A stretch of DNA of 52,888 nucleotides from Pelagibacterales bacterium SAG-MED19 (GCA_014654035.1 JACWDQ010000007.1:1-52888), one strand, 5' to 3'; positions 43,550 through 52,450 are shown, counted from the first letter of the stretch. The notes: generated by a model from the letters alone, not told the origin. Translations and numbers: made by a program.

Positions 43550-44731
43550 ATGAAAAAACTACTTATTGCTGCATTTATATTTGTTTCTACGTTTACAACA
43601 AATGTTTTTGCAGAAGTTAAAATGGGAATTATTTTAGGATTTACTGGTCCTATTGAATCCTTAACACCAGCTATGGCTGCATCTGCTGAGCTTGCTTTTA
43701 AAGAAGCTTCAGATTCAGGTTCGCTATTAGGTGGAGAAACTATTTCTGTAGTAAGAGCTGACTCAACTTGTGTTGACTCTGCGGCTGCAACAGCAGCAGC
43801 TGAAGGCGTAATTGCCCAAGGTGTGGCTGCTATAATGGGAGCTGATTGTTCAGGTGTAACTGGAGCAATAGCTTCAAACGTTGCTGTACCAAATGGTGTG
43901 GTAATGATTTCACCATCAGCTACATCACCAGGATTAACTACTTTAGATGACAAAGGGTATTTCTTTAGAACTGCACCGTCAGATGCTAGAGGTGGTCAAA
44001 TTTTAGCTGATATTACTAAAGATAGAAAAGTTAAAAGTGTTGCAATTACTTACACTAACAATGACTATGGAAAAGGTTTAGCAGATGTTTACAAAGCTGC
44101 TGTTGAAGCTCATGGTATTAAAGTAACTACTGTAACTGCTCACGAAGATGGTAAAGCAGATTACTCTTCTGAAGTAGCAACTCTTGCTTCAGCAGGTGGT
44201 GATGCAGTAGCTGTAATTGGTTACCTAGACCAAGGTGGTAAAGGAATCATCCAAGCTTCTTTGGACTCTGGTGCATTTGATAAATTTATTTTATCTGATG
44301 GTATGATCGGTCAGTCTTTAGTAGATGCATTTGGTAAAGACTTGAAAAAATCTTTTGGTTCAATGCCAGGTTCAACTGGTAAAGGTGCTGGTGTATTCGG
44401 TAATGTAGCTAAAGCTGCTGGTATCGATAGCTCAGGTCCTTATACTGGTGAGTCTTACGATGCAGCTGCTTTAATTGTTTTAGCAATGCAAGCAGGTGGA
44501 TCAGCTGATAGAGCATCAATTGCAAAAAATGTTATGGATGTTGCTAACGGCCCTGGAACAAAAATTTATCCAGGTGAACTTAAAAAAGGTTTAGATTTAT
44601 TAGCTAAAGGTAAAAAAGTTGACTACGAAGGTGCAACTGGAGTTACTTTTACTAGCGTCGGTGAAGCTGAAGGTTCTTTCTTAGAACAAGAAATCAAAGG
44701 CGGAAAATTCAAAACTAAAAAACAAAGATAA
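43550..44731 (+). CDS. Branched-chain/amide-type ABC transporter substrate-binding protein
   Basis: This periplasmic binding protein feeds a Liv-type ABC importer. The 393-residue product has a Sec signal peptide (KKLLIAAFIFVSTFTTNVFA, then EVKMGIILGFTGPIESL), the two-lobed type I fold with ADSTCVDSAAATAAAEGVIA and GADCSGVTGAIASNVAVPNG, VISPSAT-like MISPSATSPGL, and SVAITYTNNDYGKGLADVY (family: va-iy-d-dyG--la-a). The ligand cannot be read off; amino acids, amides and urea are all known for the family. Codons look richer in C and G than in neighbouring genes, as expected for a very highly expressed SAR11 binding protein. It has its own terminator and faces the livGFHM operon. Confidence 0.92.
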   Translation: MKKLLIAAFIFVSTFTTNVFAEVKMGIILGFTGPIESLTPAMAASAELAFKEASDSGSLLGGETISVVRADSTCVDSAAATAAAEGVIAQGVAAIMGADCSGVTGAIASNVAVPNGVVMISPSATSPGLTTLDDKGYFFRTAPSDARGGQILADITKDRKVKSVAITYTNNDYGKGLADVYKAAVEAHGIKVTTVTAHEDGKADYSSEVATLASAGGDAVAVIGYLDQGGKGIIQASLDSGAFDKFILSDGMIGQSLVDAFGKDLKKSFGSMPGSTGKGAGVFGNVAKAAGIDSSGPYTGESYDAAALIVLAMQAGGSADRASIAKNVMDVANGPGTKIYPGELKKGLDLLAKGKKVDYEGATGVTFTSVGEAEGSFLEQEIKGGKFKTKKQR

Positions 44732-44749
44732 TTTATCTCTTAAGAATTA

Positions 44750-44784
44750 ACCCCTAGCATTTTATAATGCTGGGGGTTTTTTTT
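44750..44784 (+). terminator. Rho-independent terminator of the binding protein gene
   Basis: ACCCCTAGCAT (44750-44760) pairs with ATGCTGGGGGT (44767-44777), with one T-G wobble, and is followed by a T-run to 44784. It lies about 20 bp after the stop codon. On the opposite strand no clear T-run follows, so it mainly serves rightward transcription. Confidence 0.92.
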
Positions 44785-44854
44785 AAAAAAATATATATTT
44801 ATCCGCCATATACAAAGCCCAAGCTATCGCGGCACCTATTATAATATATTTCAT
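44783..44854 (-). CDS. Possible 23-residue membrane microprotein after livM
   Basis: An ATG at 44854, 4 nt after the livM stop codon, opens a 23-codon frame ending at 44783. The peptide (MKYIIIGAAIAWALYMADKY plus three residues) is one hydrophobic helix with a polar end. Its position suggests re-initiation after livM and a possible role with the transporter. Short length makes chance occurrence quite possible. Confidence 0.3.
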   Translation of the reverse strand: MKYIIIGAAIAWALYMADKYIFF

Positions 44855-44858
44855 AATT

Positions 44859-46229
44859 TTATTTTATTTCTATTTTTTCAGGAAGTATACCTTTTGGTCG
44901 ATATCTCATAATAAGTAATAGACCAATTCCCATCATTAAAAATCTAAAATAAGGTACGCTCTCAATTAAATGTACTTTTAAAACATGTGTATCATCTAAA
45001 CCTGCTGTTGTTAGATTTACCAAATATAATCCAATTGGTGCGGCCTCAATCCATAAGAACCAAACTGCGAAACCTCCAAGAATTGCACCAAAATTATTTC
45101 CACTTCCTCCAACTATAACCATAACCCAGATTAAAAAAGTATATCTCATTGGTCTGTAACTTCCTGGGGTAAATAATCCATCTTGAGTTACTAACATCGC
45201 CCCAGCAATTCCAACAATGGCTGAACCTAAAACAAATATTAGAAGATGTTGCTTAACAACATTTTTACCCATAGCATTAGCTGCCTCTTCATTATCTCTT
45301 ATAGCTCTCATCATTCTTCCCCATGGAGAATAAAGTGCTTTTTGAGTTAAAATTAAAAGAATGATCACAACTATCAAAAATAACCCTGAGTAACAAAGTT
45401 TTACAAAAACTGATGATCCTTCAATTACAAATTGGTTAAGAGCAGCTTGTCTTTCAGCAAAATCTGAAATTAAATTTAATTTACTTGAATTAAATTTTTC
45501 AACAAGATTTATAAACCAATCTGTTTGTTGTAAATTTACCTCGTATGGTGCAGGACGTTTTAAACCAATTACATTTTTAACTCCTCTTGTCAGCCAGTCT
45601 TCATGTTTAATAATTGCAATTACAATTTCAGATATTAATAGGGTTGCTATTGCTAAGTAGTCTGCTCTTAAACCTAAGGCAACTTTACCTATAACGAATG
45701 CCAATCCACCAGCAAAAAAAGCTCCAACTATCCAAGAAAAAATAATTGGAAGACCAAGTCCACCCAAAAAACCAGTTTTTGCAGGATCTACCTCTTCAAT
45801 TGCCTCAATGCCAGGCTCAGACACAAATCGTATTATGATAATTCCTAAGATGATAATTGTAGCAATAATATAAGTTCTTATTTTCGATTTTTCATATTTC
45901 TTTAAAACATATCTAACAGCCAATACCATTCCTATAATAAGAAATAGACTGAATAAAATATTTAAACCACCTGCACTCCAAGCTTCTTGAATTGGATTAA
46001 CAGAAATTAAAACTGCTGCCAAACCACCTAAAGCTGTATATCCCATTATTCCAAAATTAATTAGACCAGCATAGCCCCATTGAATATTGGCGCCCATTGT
46101 CATGACAGCTGAAATCAAACAAAGATTAAATATTGATAATGCTATATTCCAGGATTGAAATATTCCTACGAGAATAATCAACCCCATCATTATACTATAA
46201 GCTGCTATTACATTTAAATTTTTTCTCAC
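44859..46229 (-). CDS. livM: Branched-chain amino acid-type ABC permease (LivM family)
   Basis: This is an inner membrane permease of a Liv-type importer. The 456-residue product has about ten or more helices. GYAGLINFGIMGYTALGGLA (~residues 52-71) is the family's G--Gl-nfGq--f-giGaY segment, and SPWGRMMRAIRDNEEAANAMG (~308-328) is the cytoplasmic EAA-like loop that contacts the ATPases (family: GraL-AiReNe-aA-a-Gi). It is longer than E. coli LivM (425) because of an insertion around residues 210-270. It overlaps livH by 4 bp and is the last large gene of the operon. Confidence 0.92.
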   Translation of the reverse strand: MRKNLNVIAAYSIMMGLIILVGIFQSWNIALSIFNLCLISAVMTMGANIQWGYAGLINFGIMGYTALGGLAAVLISVNPIQEAWSAGGLNILFSLFLIIGMVLAVRYVLKKYEKSKIRTYIIATIIILGIIIIRFVSEPGIEAIEEVDPAKTGFLGGLGLPIIFSWIVGAFFAGGLAFVIGKVALGLRADYLAIATLLISEIVIAIIKHEDWLTRGVKNVIGLKRPAPYEVNLQQTDWFINLVEKFNSSKLNLISDFAERQAALNQFVIEGSSVFVKLCYSGLFLIVVIILLILTQKALYSPWGRMMRAIRDNEEAANAMGKNVVKQHLLIFVLGSAIVGIAGAMLVTQDGLFTPGSYRPMRYTFLIWVMVIVGGSGNNFGAILGGFAVWFLWIEAAPIGLYLVNLTTAGLDDTHVLKVHLIESVPYFRFLMMGIGLLLIMRYRPKGILPEKIEIK

Positions 46230-47245
46230 AATACCTTCCCTTTAAATATTCCTGATGGTCGGTAAAGTAATACGATAACTAATATTGAAAACGATACTGC
46301 AAATTTATAATCAGTTGAAAGTAATTGAACTAAACCACCAGGTTCCATACTTTCAGGCAAAACATACATAAAAAATTTTCTGTAAGCATATGTTAATAAT
46401 ATTTCAGAAAAAGCAATTACATATCCTCCTAAAAATGCTCCAAATGGATTACCAATTCCACCTACAATAGCTGCAGCGAATATTGGAAGCATATTATTGA
46501 AATATGTAAATGGTTTAAAACTTTTGTCTAAACCATACAAAGCACCTCCAATTGTAGCAAGAATACCTGCTATAACCCAAGTTATCATGACTATTTTTTT
46601 TGGATCAATACCTGATAATAATGCTAAATCCTCATTATCAGAATATGCTCTCATACTTTTTCCTGTCTTAGTTTTATTTAAAAACCAAAAGAGAGTTGAG
46701 ACTAAAATTAATGTAACAATAATAGTTAAGACTTGGGTTGATTTTATTGCTAAACCTTCATTTAAACCTGTCATTTCTTTAAATTCTACAGCTTTAATTA
46801 TAAATTTTTCTCCATCAAAAAATCTTCTATCTGAAGGACCAATTATAATTCTTACTACAGCTTGAGTAACAAACATCACACCAATACTAACCATTGCTAA
46901 CTGAACTGGTGGGCTTTTATTTACTCTGTAATATTTAAAGACAAATTTATCTATCAGAAGCATATAACCAATCATAAAAATAATTGCAAAAGGAATAGCT
47001 AATAAAGCCGTTGGCAAAACTCCAAGACTTATACCAACAGACTGAAAGTACCAAGTGAATAAGATTGTAAACATTGTTCCAAAAGACATCATGTCTCCAG
47101 TTGCAAAGTTAGCAAATCGTAGAATTCCATAAATTAAAGTTACAAAAATTGCACCCAGGGCTAATTGAGATCCATACGCCAACGCAGGTACAAAAATATA
47201 ATTTAATAAAAGTATTATTGCATTTACAAAATCCATGTTAACCAC
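46226..47245 (-). CDS. livH: Branched-chain amino acid-type ABC permease (LivH family)
   Basis: This is the second inner membrane permease of the importer. The 339-residue product has about eight helices. GAIFVTLIYGILRFANFATGDMMSFG (family: G-ilal-A-G--li-G---l-NfAhGd--mlGa) and the cytoplasmic loop TGKSMRAYSDNEDLALLSGID (family: G-a-RA---d---A-l-Gi) are typical. An AAAIVGGIGNPFGAFLGGY segment near residue 260 is the family's a-vlGG-Gs--Ga-lGg. It overlaps livF by 8 bp and livM by 4 bp. Confidence 0.93.
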   Translation of the reverse strand: MVNMDFVNAIILLLNYIFVPALAYGSQLALGAIFVTLIYGILRFANFATGDMMSFGTMFTILFTWYFQSVGISLGVLPTALLAIPFAIIFMIGYMLLIDKFVFKYYRVNKSPPVQLAMVSIGVMFVTQAVVRIIIGPSDRRFFDGEKFIIKAVEFKEMTGLNEGLAIKSTQVLTIIVTLILVSTLFWFLNKTKTGKSMRAYSDNEDLALLSGIDPKKIVMITWVIAGILATIGGALYGLDKSFKPFTYFNNMLPIFAAAIVGGIGNPFGAFLGGYVIAFSEILLTYAYRKFFMYVLPESMEPGGLVQLLSTDYKFAVSFSILVIVLLYRPSGIFKGKVL

Positions 47246-47945
47246 CTAAAAAAGAGCTTCTTACTCTTGGATCATTTAATAATTCTTTTCCAGTGCCAGA
47301 ATAACGGTTCTCGCCTGTTACCAAAACATATCCTCTATCAGAAATATTTAATGCCTGCTTTGCATTTTGCTCGACCATCAAAATTGCTACATTGGTTCTT
47401 TTGACTTTAATAATATGATCAAATAATTCATCCATCACTATAGGTGAAACTCCTGCAGTCGGTTCATCCAACATTAATACAGAGGGTTTGATCATTAGTG
47501 CTCTTCCAAGCGCAACTTGTTGTCTTTGTCCCCCAGACAATTCTCCAACAAATTGATTTCTTTTTTCATTAAGTATTGGAAATAAATCATAAATTTCATC
47601 TATGACTGATTTAAAATCACTATTTATCAAGAAAGCTCCCATTTCTAAATTTTCCTCAACAGTCATACCTGCAAAAACATTTTTTGTTTGAGGTACAAAT
47701 GAAATACCTTCTTTAACTCTATCTTGTGGTGAAAGTTTTGAAATATCTTTTCCATTAATTACAACTGAACCAGATTTTAAATTTAATAAACCTAACATCG
47801 CTTTCATAGCTGTAGATTTTCCTGCGCCATTGGGTCCAAGAATTGATACTATTTCCCCTCTCTCAACATTTACAGAACATGAATTAATTATGTCTGGCCC
47901 ATTTCCATAACCACCTGTCATTTTATTACCCTCAAAAAATGCCAT
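47238..47945 (-). CDS. livF: Liv-type ABC transporter ATPase (LivF family)
   Basis: This is one of the two ATPases of the importer. The 235-residue product has Walker A LGPNGAGKSTAM (~residues 36-47), the signature ELSGGQRQQVALGRALM (~134-150) and Walker B PSVLMLDEPTAGVSP (~153-167), then the switch histidine region replaced in LivF style by MVEQNAKQALN. These are diagnostic for LivF rather than LivG. The end RVRSSFLGG matches the family's l------v---yLG tail. It overlaps livH by 8 bp. Confidence 0.94.
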   Translation of the reverse strand: MAFFEGNKMTGGYGNGPDIINSCSVNVERGEIVSILGPNGAGKSTAMKAMLGLLNLKSGSVVINGKDISKLSPQDRVKEGISFVPQTKNVFAGMTVEENLEMGAFLINSDFKSVIDEIYDLFPILNEKRNQFVGELSGGQRQQVALGRALMIKPSVLMLDEPTAGVSPIVMDELFDHIIKVKRTNVAILMVEQNAKQALNISDRGYVLVTGENRYSGTGKELLNDPRVRSSFLGG

Positions 47946-47947
47946 AT

Positions 47948-48733
47948 TTAATTATCCTTTAACTTTGAGCCTCTACCTAAATAACTTTCTATAACTTTTT
48001 CATCTTTTTTTGCATCCTCAACAGAACCTTCAAATAGAACTGACCCCTCTGCCATTACTATTACTGGATCACATAATCTTCCTATGAAATCCATGTCATG
48101 TTCAATCATGCAAAAAGTATAACCTTTTTCTTTATTTAATTTTTCAATAGCTGTTCCAAGATCTTTTAGTAAAGTTCTGTTAACGCCTGCTCCAACTTCA
48201 TCTAATAAAACTAGCTTTGCATCAACCATCATTGTTCTACCTAATTCTAATAATTTTTTTTGTCCTCCAGACAAATTCCCAGCTAATTCATTTTTTAAAT
48301 GACCTAAATTAAGAAAATCAACTACTTCCATAGCTTTCTCTTTAATTTGACTTTCCTCTTTTGCTACTAATGAGGGTTTTAATAAAGCATTGATTAGTTT
48401 TTCTCCAGATTGATCTCCTGGGACCATCATTAAATTTTCTAAAACAGATAAATTTGTAAATTCATGTGCTATTTGAAAAGTTCTAAGTAACCCTTTTGAA
48501 AATAGTTCATAAGATGGAACATTAGTTATATTTTTGTTATTAAACAAAACATTGCCTGAAGAGGATTTTAAATTTCCAGCAATTAAATTAAATAATGTTG
48601 TCTTACCAGATCCATTAGGTCCTATGATGCCTGTAATTGTTCCTTTTTTAATTTTTAAAGAACAATTAGAAACTGCAGCCAGACCTCCAAAATATTTAGA
48701 CAGATTGCTTATTTCTAAGATGTTTTCAGACAT
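47948..48733 (-). CDS. livG: Liv-type ABC transporter ATPase (LivG family)
   Basis: This is the second ATPase of the importer. The 261-residue product has Walker A IGPNGSGKTTLF (~residues 36-47), FNLIAGNLKSSSGNVLFNNK, LLRTFQIAHEF (family: i-RTFQ---lf), signature NLSGGQKKLLELGRTMM and Walker B LVLLDEVGAGVN, with FCMIEHDMDFIGRLCDPVIVM (family: -liEHdm--v---cdri-Vl), all LivG traits. In LivG the usual EP after the Walker B Asp-Glu is replaced here by EV. It starts 3 bp after the end of the proC-like gene. Confidence 0.93.
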   Translation of the reverse strand: MSENILEISNLSKYFGGLAAVSNCSLKIKKGTITGIIGPNGSGKTTLFNLIAGNLKSSSGNVLFNNKNITNVPSYELFSKGLLRTFQIAHEFTNLSVLENLMMVPGDQSGEKLINALLKPSLVAKEESQIKEKAMEVVDFLNLGHLKNELAGNLSGGQKKLLELGRTMMVDAKLVLLDEVGAGVNRTLLKDLGTAIEKLNKEKGYTFCMIEHDMDFIGRLCDPVIVMAEGSVLFEGSVEDAKKDEKVIESYLGRGSKLKDN

Positions 48734-48736
48734 TGA

Positions 48737-49505
48737 TTATTTGTTTAATCTTTTTTGAATACTATTTAAAGTATTAACGACAGATTTAAATACACCTTTT
48801 TTTGACATTTCTTTTAAACCTTGTTCATTTAAACCTTTGGGTGTTTGAGATTCTTTAACTAAAAATTTTAAATTTTTTTTAGAGTTTACAACTGCATCCT
48901 CAGATAATGCTAAAAATAAAGATGTAATATATTTTTGTGAGTCGATTCTTTTAATTCCATTTTTTACAAGCCAATCACTCATTACTCTCAATAAGTTATA
49001 ATATGACGCCATCATCCCAGATGTTGACCAAAAATTAATTGACAGTTTTTCATTTTTAATTTCAATTGTTGAGCCAATTTTATCAAAAAAAGCTTTTACT
49101 TTTTTATTTGGTGGACAAATAGGAACCGGTCCTATTTTTAGTGATATCGGAGGCAAGGGTATAGCTCTCACAATAGTTGATTTAACTTTAATCATTCTTT
49201 TTAATTCTAGAATACTTATTGTTGAAATAAAACTAACGATTGTTTGATTATATCTAAATTTTAAATCTTTTATAATTTTTTTTACCTACGATAGGTGTAA
49301 CTGATAAAAAGACCCAATCACACTCATCTACTATTTTTTGATTGTTTTTTTCAATAGAAATTTTTTTAAAACTATTCTTTAAATTTCGAGATACTATTTT
49401 ATTTCTTGAGGATATTATTATTTTTTTGTATTTAATTGATGATTTAGAAATTCCAGTAACTACTGATGATGTTATTTTCCCAGTTCCAATAAAACCGATT
49501 TTCAT
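48737..49505 (-). pseudogene. proC-like pyrroline-5-carboxylate reductase split by a 1-base frameshift
   Basis: Two reading frames make up one protein. The first (49505 to 49254) starts MKIGFIGTGKITSSVV, a Rossmann G-x-G-x-x-G as in ProC, and reaches VFLSVTPIVGKK before leaving the frame and stopping at 49254. Removing one A from the A8 run at 49279-49286 lets translation continue as IIKDLKFRYNQTIVSFISTI and on into the second frame, which includes IVRAIPLPPI (ProC: --R-mPN-p) and ends at 48737. The restored protein of about 255 residues has reasonable ProC length but is quite divergent. It could be a true pseudogene, a sequencing or assembly error in the homopolymer, or slippage-rescued expression. 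It heads the livGFHM operon. Confidence 0.75.
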
Positions 49506-49546
49506 TTCTTCAAAAGATTGTAGTTTATCTGATTTTTCAATCTACA

Positions 49547-49583
49547 AAAAAAAATAGCCGACAACTTTTTTGTTGTCGGCTAT
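49547..49583 (-). terminator. Strong intrinsic terminator after the outer membrane protein gene
   Basis: ATAGCCGACAAC (49554-49565) and GTTGTCGGCTAT (49572-49583) form a perfect 12 bp stem with a short T-rich loop. On the minus strand the stem is followed by a run of about nine T. It ends leftward transcription of the gene at 49612-50313 and insulates the proC-liv operon. Confidence 0.93.
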
Positions 49584-49611
49584 TATAATATTAATAAAAA
49601 CTTATTTATTT

Positions 49612-50313
49612 TTAGTCTTTGCCTAAAGTAATTGTTAGTGCAATTTTAGCTGTAAGACCTTCTAGATTTGAAGCATCAATTGTGTTTCTACCACCGTTAG
49701 CTACTGTAGCTCCAGTTGCTGAAACTCCATTACTTGTGCTTACATTATCTAATTCTAAATAACTTCCTTCGATTCTAAGACCGATTCTAGAGTCATTTAT
49801 AAATTTATGATAACCAAGACCCATTACATTACCATCTGTACTTACGTTACTGTAAGTTGATCCTGATCCCATTGTCTCTTTAATATCTAGATCTGTTGAT
49901 ACTGTTCCAACTTTAGCATACATTCCTGCAGCAAACGGAAGGTTTACTCTTAGGTATGTAGTGTTAAGATCGTTAAAGTCGACTGAAACATTCGCTTCAG
50001 CTGCATGACCATGTCTTGAAGTATTTGTTGGAGTTGTAACTGAATCTGGAGTGTGTTCATATCCTAATGAAATCCACTCACCAATACCTAATTCAAGGAA
50101 TTGTGATCCAAAACTATCTGTAAATACCCCTGACTCTTTCTTAACGTGTCCTGTTGTATTAGTGTCAGTTAAATTTGTTTCTTTAGCAGAAGCACCAAAT
50201 ACACCTTGGTTAGCTGCTATTCCAGCAGTCACTGAAAATATTGATCTATCAATGGCATGTGCTGACACTGTGCCGAAAACAAGCATAGTGAATGCGATTA
50301 TAATTTTTTTCAT
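49612..50313 (-). CDS. Probable outer membrane beta-barrel protein
   Basis: I do not recognise a named family. The product is about 233 residues with a Sec signal peptide (KKIIIAFTMLVFGTVSAHA, then IDRSIF). The mature part has alternating strands rich in Thr, Ser, Gly and Asn (for example LELGIGEWISLGYEHTPDS, TTYLRVNLPFAAGMYAKVG, GLGYHKFINDSRIGLRIEGS) and ends in a strand LTAKIALTITLGKD, fitting a small barrel porin-like protein. Two ATGs are in frame; 50313 has the better spacing to AAAGGA at 50321-50326 than 50319. Codons look more GC-rich than in the neighbours, the gene has a strong terminator and it is monocistronic, all signs of high expression. Confidence 0.7.
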   Translation of the reverse strand: MKKIIIAFTMLVFGTVSAHAIDRSIFSVTAGIAANQGVFGASAKETNLTDTNTTGHVKKESGVFTDSFGSQFLELGIGEWISLGYEHTPDSVTTPTNTSRHGHAAEANVSVDFNDLNTTYLRVNLPFAAGMYAKVGTVSTDLDIKETMGSGSTYSNVSTDGNVMGLGYHKFINDSRIGLRIEGSYLELDNVSTSNGVSATGATVANGGRNTIDASNLEGLTAKIALTITLGKD

Positions 50314-50319
50314 TTTCAT

Positions 50320-50527
50320 TTCCTTTAGTTTTATTAATATTAATGAGATTATTTACACCCTTTTGTGCTAAATATATACCCTCCCTAAACACTCTAATAA
50401 ATTTATTTCATTAGTGTTGTATTTTTACAACTAAAAAGTTCAATATAATCAAGGTTTTTAATAGGTTTTTTTATGGATTTTTATATACAACTTAAAGGTT
50501 AAATTAAAGCCTTATTTAACAAAACAT
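50320..50527. other. 208 bp spacer upstream of the barrel protein gene
   Basis: The longest stretch without a gene or riboswitch in the window. It contains an AAAGGA ribosome binding site (50321-50326), a minus-strand TATATATT at 50371-50378 that could be a -10 element without a good -35, and a small inverted repeat GTTGTA-TTTT-TACAAC at 50416-50431. No open frame or RNA family was recognised. Confidence 0.4.
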
Positions 50528-51436
50528 TTAATTAAAAGATCCCCTGATTCTAAGTAGTTCTCTAATCAATTTTTTATTTTCCTTAAAAGGTTTTCTTCCA
50601 TGAAGCCAAAAATAATTATTCGCAACTACTGATGATCCAACTGGAAGTTTTGTTATAACCTTATTATTACTTTCTTCTAAGTTATCAGATAATTTTTGTA
50701 AAAATGTCCCTTGTTTCATATTTTTGGGTTCAGGAAATTGATCAATATATGAAATTTGAGGTTTTCCATTTTGATCAGATGAAAAGACAGGATGTTCAAC
50801 TTTATAATCAATGTTTTTACTTTTTGGTGAACCCCAAATAAAATCCTCTTTGGCAACAGGATCGTTGAATAATTCATCACAATGTTCCCAATCATCAAGA
50901 TGCAACATTGCTGTTTCACCACCTTCGGCATTTTTTTCTACTAATTTTGACATTAACAACCAATCAGTTTTTTCTTTTACATAAGTTCCATCGGTATGAA
51001 GATCCATATTTGTATAAGCTTTTCTTAAATAAGAGTCACTTTTATCTTCGTGCATTACATGAAATCTTGCATAATATTTTCCTGCCATAGCGTCATGATT
51101 TGGGGTACCAATTAAATGTGCAACAGCTGTAGATAATTTTACTAAAAATGTTTCATCAGTTTTAGATATCAATTTATTTGGCTTGATAATAAAGCAGCCT
51201 GTATTTCTGTCTCTAATTATTTTATTAAGAAATTTTGATAACCGATTATCACTTAGATCATCTAAACTTTTCGCAATAGTAAATCTAGTAAATGGTTTAT
51301 ATTCAAGTGCGGTTATATCGAATTTATTAAATGGAAAAATAAGTTTATTTAATATTTCATCACTAATATCAATATTAATTATTCTTTTAGAATTTTCATT
51401 TAAATTAATTTCGAATCCATCAATTTTTTCAATCAT
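50528..51436 (-). CDS. glaH: Glutarate 2-hydroxylase (GlaH/CsiD)
   Basis: GlaH is an Fe(II)/2-oxoglutarate oxygenase that converts glutarate to L-2-hydroxyglutarate in lysine degradation. The 302-residue product aligns by eye with E. coli CsiD along its length: ALEYKPFTRFTIAKSLDDL, TAVAHLIGTPNHDAMAGKYY, DSYLRKAY, MLHLDDWEHCD, ISYIDQFPEPKN and FWLHGRKPF. Candidate iron ligands are His147, Asp149 (LHTDGTYV) and His279 (WLHGR); the 132-residue gap between the two histidines equals that of E. coli (His160 and His292). The usual partner lhgO is not in the window. It overlaps the azlD-like gene by 4 bp, linking it to transport genes. Confidence 0.93.
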   Translation of the reverse strand: MIEKIDGFEINLNENSKRIINIDISDEILNKLIFPFNKFDITALEYKPFTRFTIAKSLDDLSDNRLSKFLNKIIRDRNTGCFIIKPNKLISKTDETFLVKLSTAVAHLIGTPNHDAMAGKYYARFHVMHEDKSDSYLRKAYTNMDLHTDGTYVKEKTDWLLMSKLVEKNAEGGETAMLHLDDWEHCDELFNDPVAKEDFIWGSPKSKNIDYKVEHPVFSSDQNGKPQISYIDQFPEPKNMKQGTFLQKLSDNLEESNNKVITKLPVGSSVVANNYFWLHGRKPFKENKKLIRELLRIRGSFN

Positions 51437-51768
51437 AAATAACTACTAAATACTGATAATATGATAGCAGAGAAAAGTGTTGGGTAAACTAAATTTTTTT
51501 TAGTCAAATAAAAAACCACAACAGATAAAATAACCACAAAAAGTCTAATCAAATAATCTATTTCAGATAAAGATCCTGAGGGAAATATTACTATTCTTGC
51601 TATCAATGCTGCAAGAGTAGAATAAGCAAGACAATTAAACCACCTAAACATATTTGAAGTTTCCTTAATCTTCTCGGCACTTACAACTCCTAAAAACCTA
51701 GATAGGTATGTTGCTAAAGAAGTAATAATTATTACTATTACAATATTACTTGTCATTTTTTTCTCCAA
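51433..51768 (-). CDS. azlD: AzlD-type small membrane subunit
   Basis: AzlD pairs with AzlC to export branched-chain and related amino acids. The 111-residue product has about four helices, beginning NIVIVIIITSLATYLSRFLG, where TYLSRFLG corresponds to the family's TyltR--pf. RWFNCLAYSTLAALIARIVIF is the family's -l-yvp-avlaalv-p segment, and SEIDYLIRLFVVILSVVVFY follows. The start overlaps azlC by 23 bp, as is common for this pair, and the stop overlaps the glaH start. The transported substrate in this glaH context is unknown. Confidence 0.85.
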   Translation of the reverse strand: MEKKMTSNIVIVIIITSLATYLSRFLGVVSAEKIKETSNMFRWFNCLAYSTLAALIARIVIFPSGSLSEIDYLIRLFVVILSVVVFYLTKKNLVYPTLFSAIILSVFSSYL

Positions 51769-52450
51769 TAAAAAAAGCTATAGTCCCTGCAAAAAATCCA
51801 CCAAACAAGATACACCATTCAGGAGAAAAAAAATAAAAAGCAGGACCTAAAATAGTTCCTAAAATTATAGATAGGCTTATTTGTATTGTTTTCATAGCAC
51901 TTATCATCATACATATAAAATAAACTGGGTTAATTATTGCTAAACCTATGATCATATCTTTATTAAGAAAATCTGAAACCACATAACCTATGATTGTTGA
52001 AAAAATTGCTACAGACCAAGTTGCTGTACCAATTCCTATCCAAAAATCTAATCTGTTTTCTTTTTCTATATCTTCATAATTATCTTTCATAATCAGCCAT
52101 GATGAGACAGCTATAAAATGACAAGATAAATAATATTTCCATCTAGGTTGATTTTCATGCATCAATAACGGCATCAATGCTACAGTCATTGGATATAATC
52201 TTGCGTTAACCAACCATACGGCTATAAAAATATTAATTAAAGAAGCACCAATCAACATTGACTCTGCCATTACTAATGAACCAGGTAATGCATAAGTTAA
52301 AAAAGTAGAAAAAATACTTTCTTGAATTGAGAAACCTAAATTTTTAAGCAAGGCGCCTATTGCTAAAAAACTAGCACCTAGTGCAATTGCAGGACTTCTA
52401 ACACCCTTTATAGATTTAAATCCTTTTAAAAAATGATTTGTATCAATCAT
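51746..52450 (-). CDS. azlC: AzlC-type amino acid exporter large subunit
   Basis: The 234-residue membrane protein has the AzlC arrangement: GFKSIKGVRSPAIALGASFL at the start (family: G-r-a-P---g--pfG--fG), STFLTYALPGSLVMAESML (family: s---faG-aqf-a---l), IFIAVWLVNARLYPMTVALMP (family: --t---vNlRh-lyg-sl-p) and a helix-rich C-terminal half. The NARLYPM motif replaces the common NLRHLLYS. It starts one base into the stop region of the truncated livF gene, so livF, azlC, azlD and glaH form one leftward operon. Confidence 0.87.
   Translation of the reverse strand: MIDTNHFLKGFKSIKGVRSPAIALGASFLAIGALLKNLGFSIQESIFSTFLTYALPGSLVMAESMLIGASLINIFIAVWLVNARLYPMTVALMPLLMHENQPRWKYYLSCHFIAVSSWLIMKDNYEDIEKENRLDFWIGIGTATWSVAIFSTIIGYVVSDFLNKDMIIGLAIINPVYFICMMISAMKTIQISLSIILGTILGPAFYFFSPEWCILFGGFFAGTIAFFIGEKNDK

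Noticed and set aside
43513..43953. 146-codon open frame on the minus strand
   Set aside because: It lies antisense to the well-supported substrate-binding protein, has Ala/Ser-rich low complexity and no family resemblance; a shadow frame.
49254..49505. Short stand-alone Rossmann protein of 83 residues
   Set aside because: It is the N-terminal part of the proC-like gene; the continuation is found in the next frame after one base in A8, so it is not reported as a separate gene.
50416..50431. GTTGTA-TTTT-TACAAC as terminator
   Set aside because: A 6 bp AT-rich stem without a proper T-run on either strand; mentioned only within the spacer.
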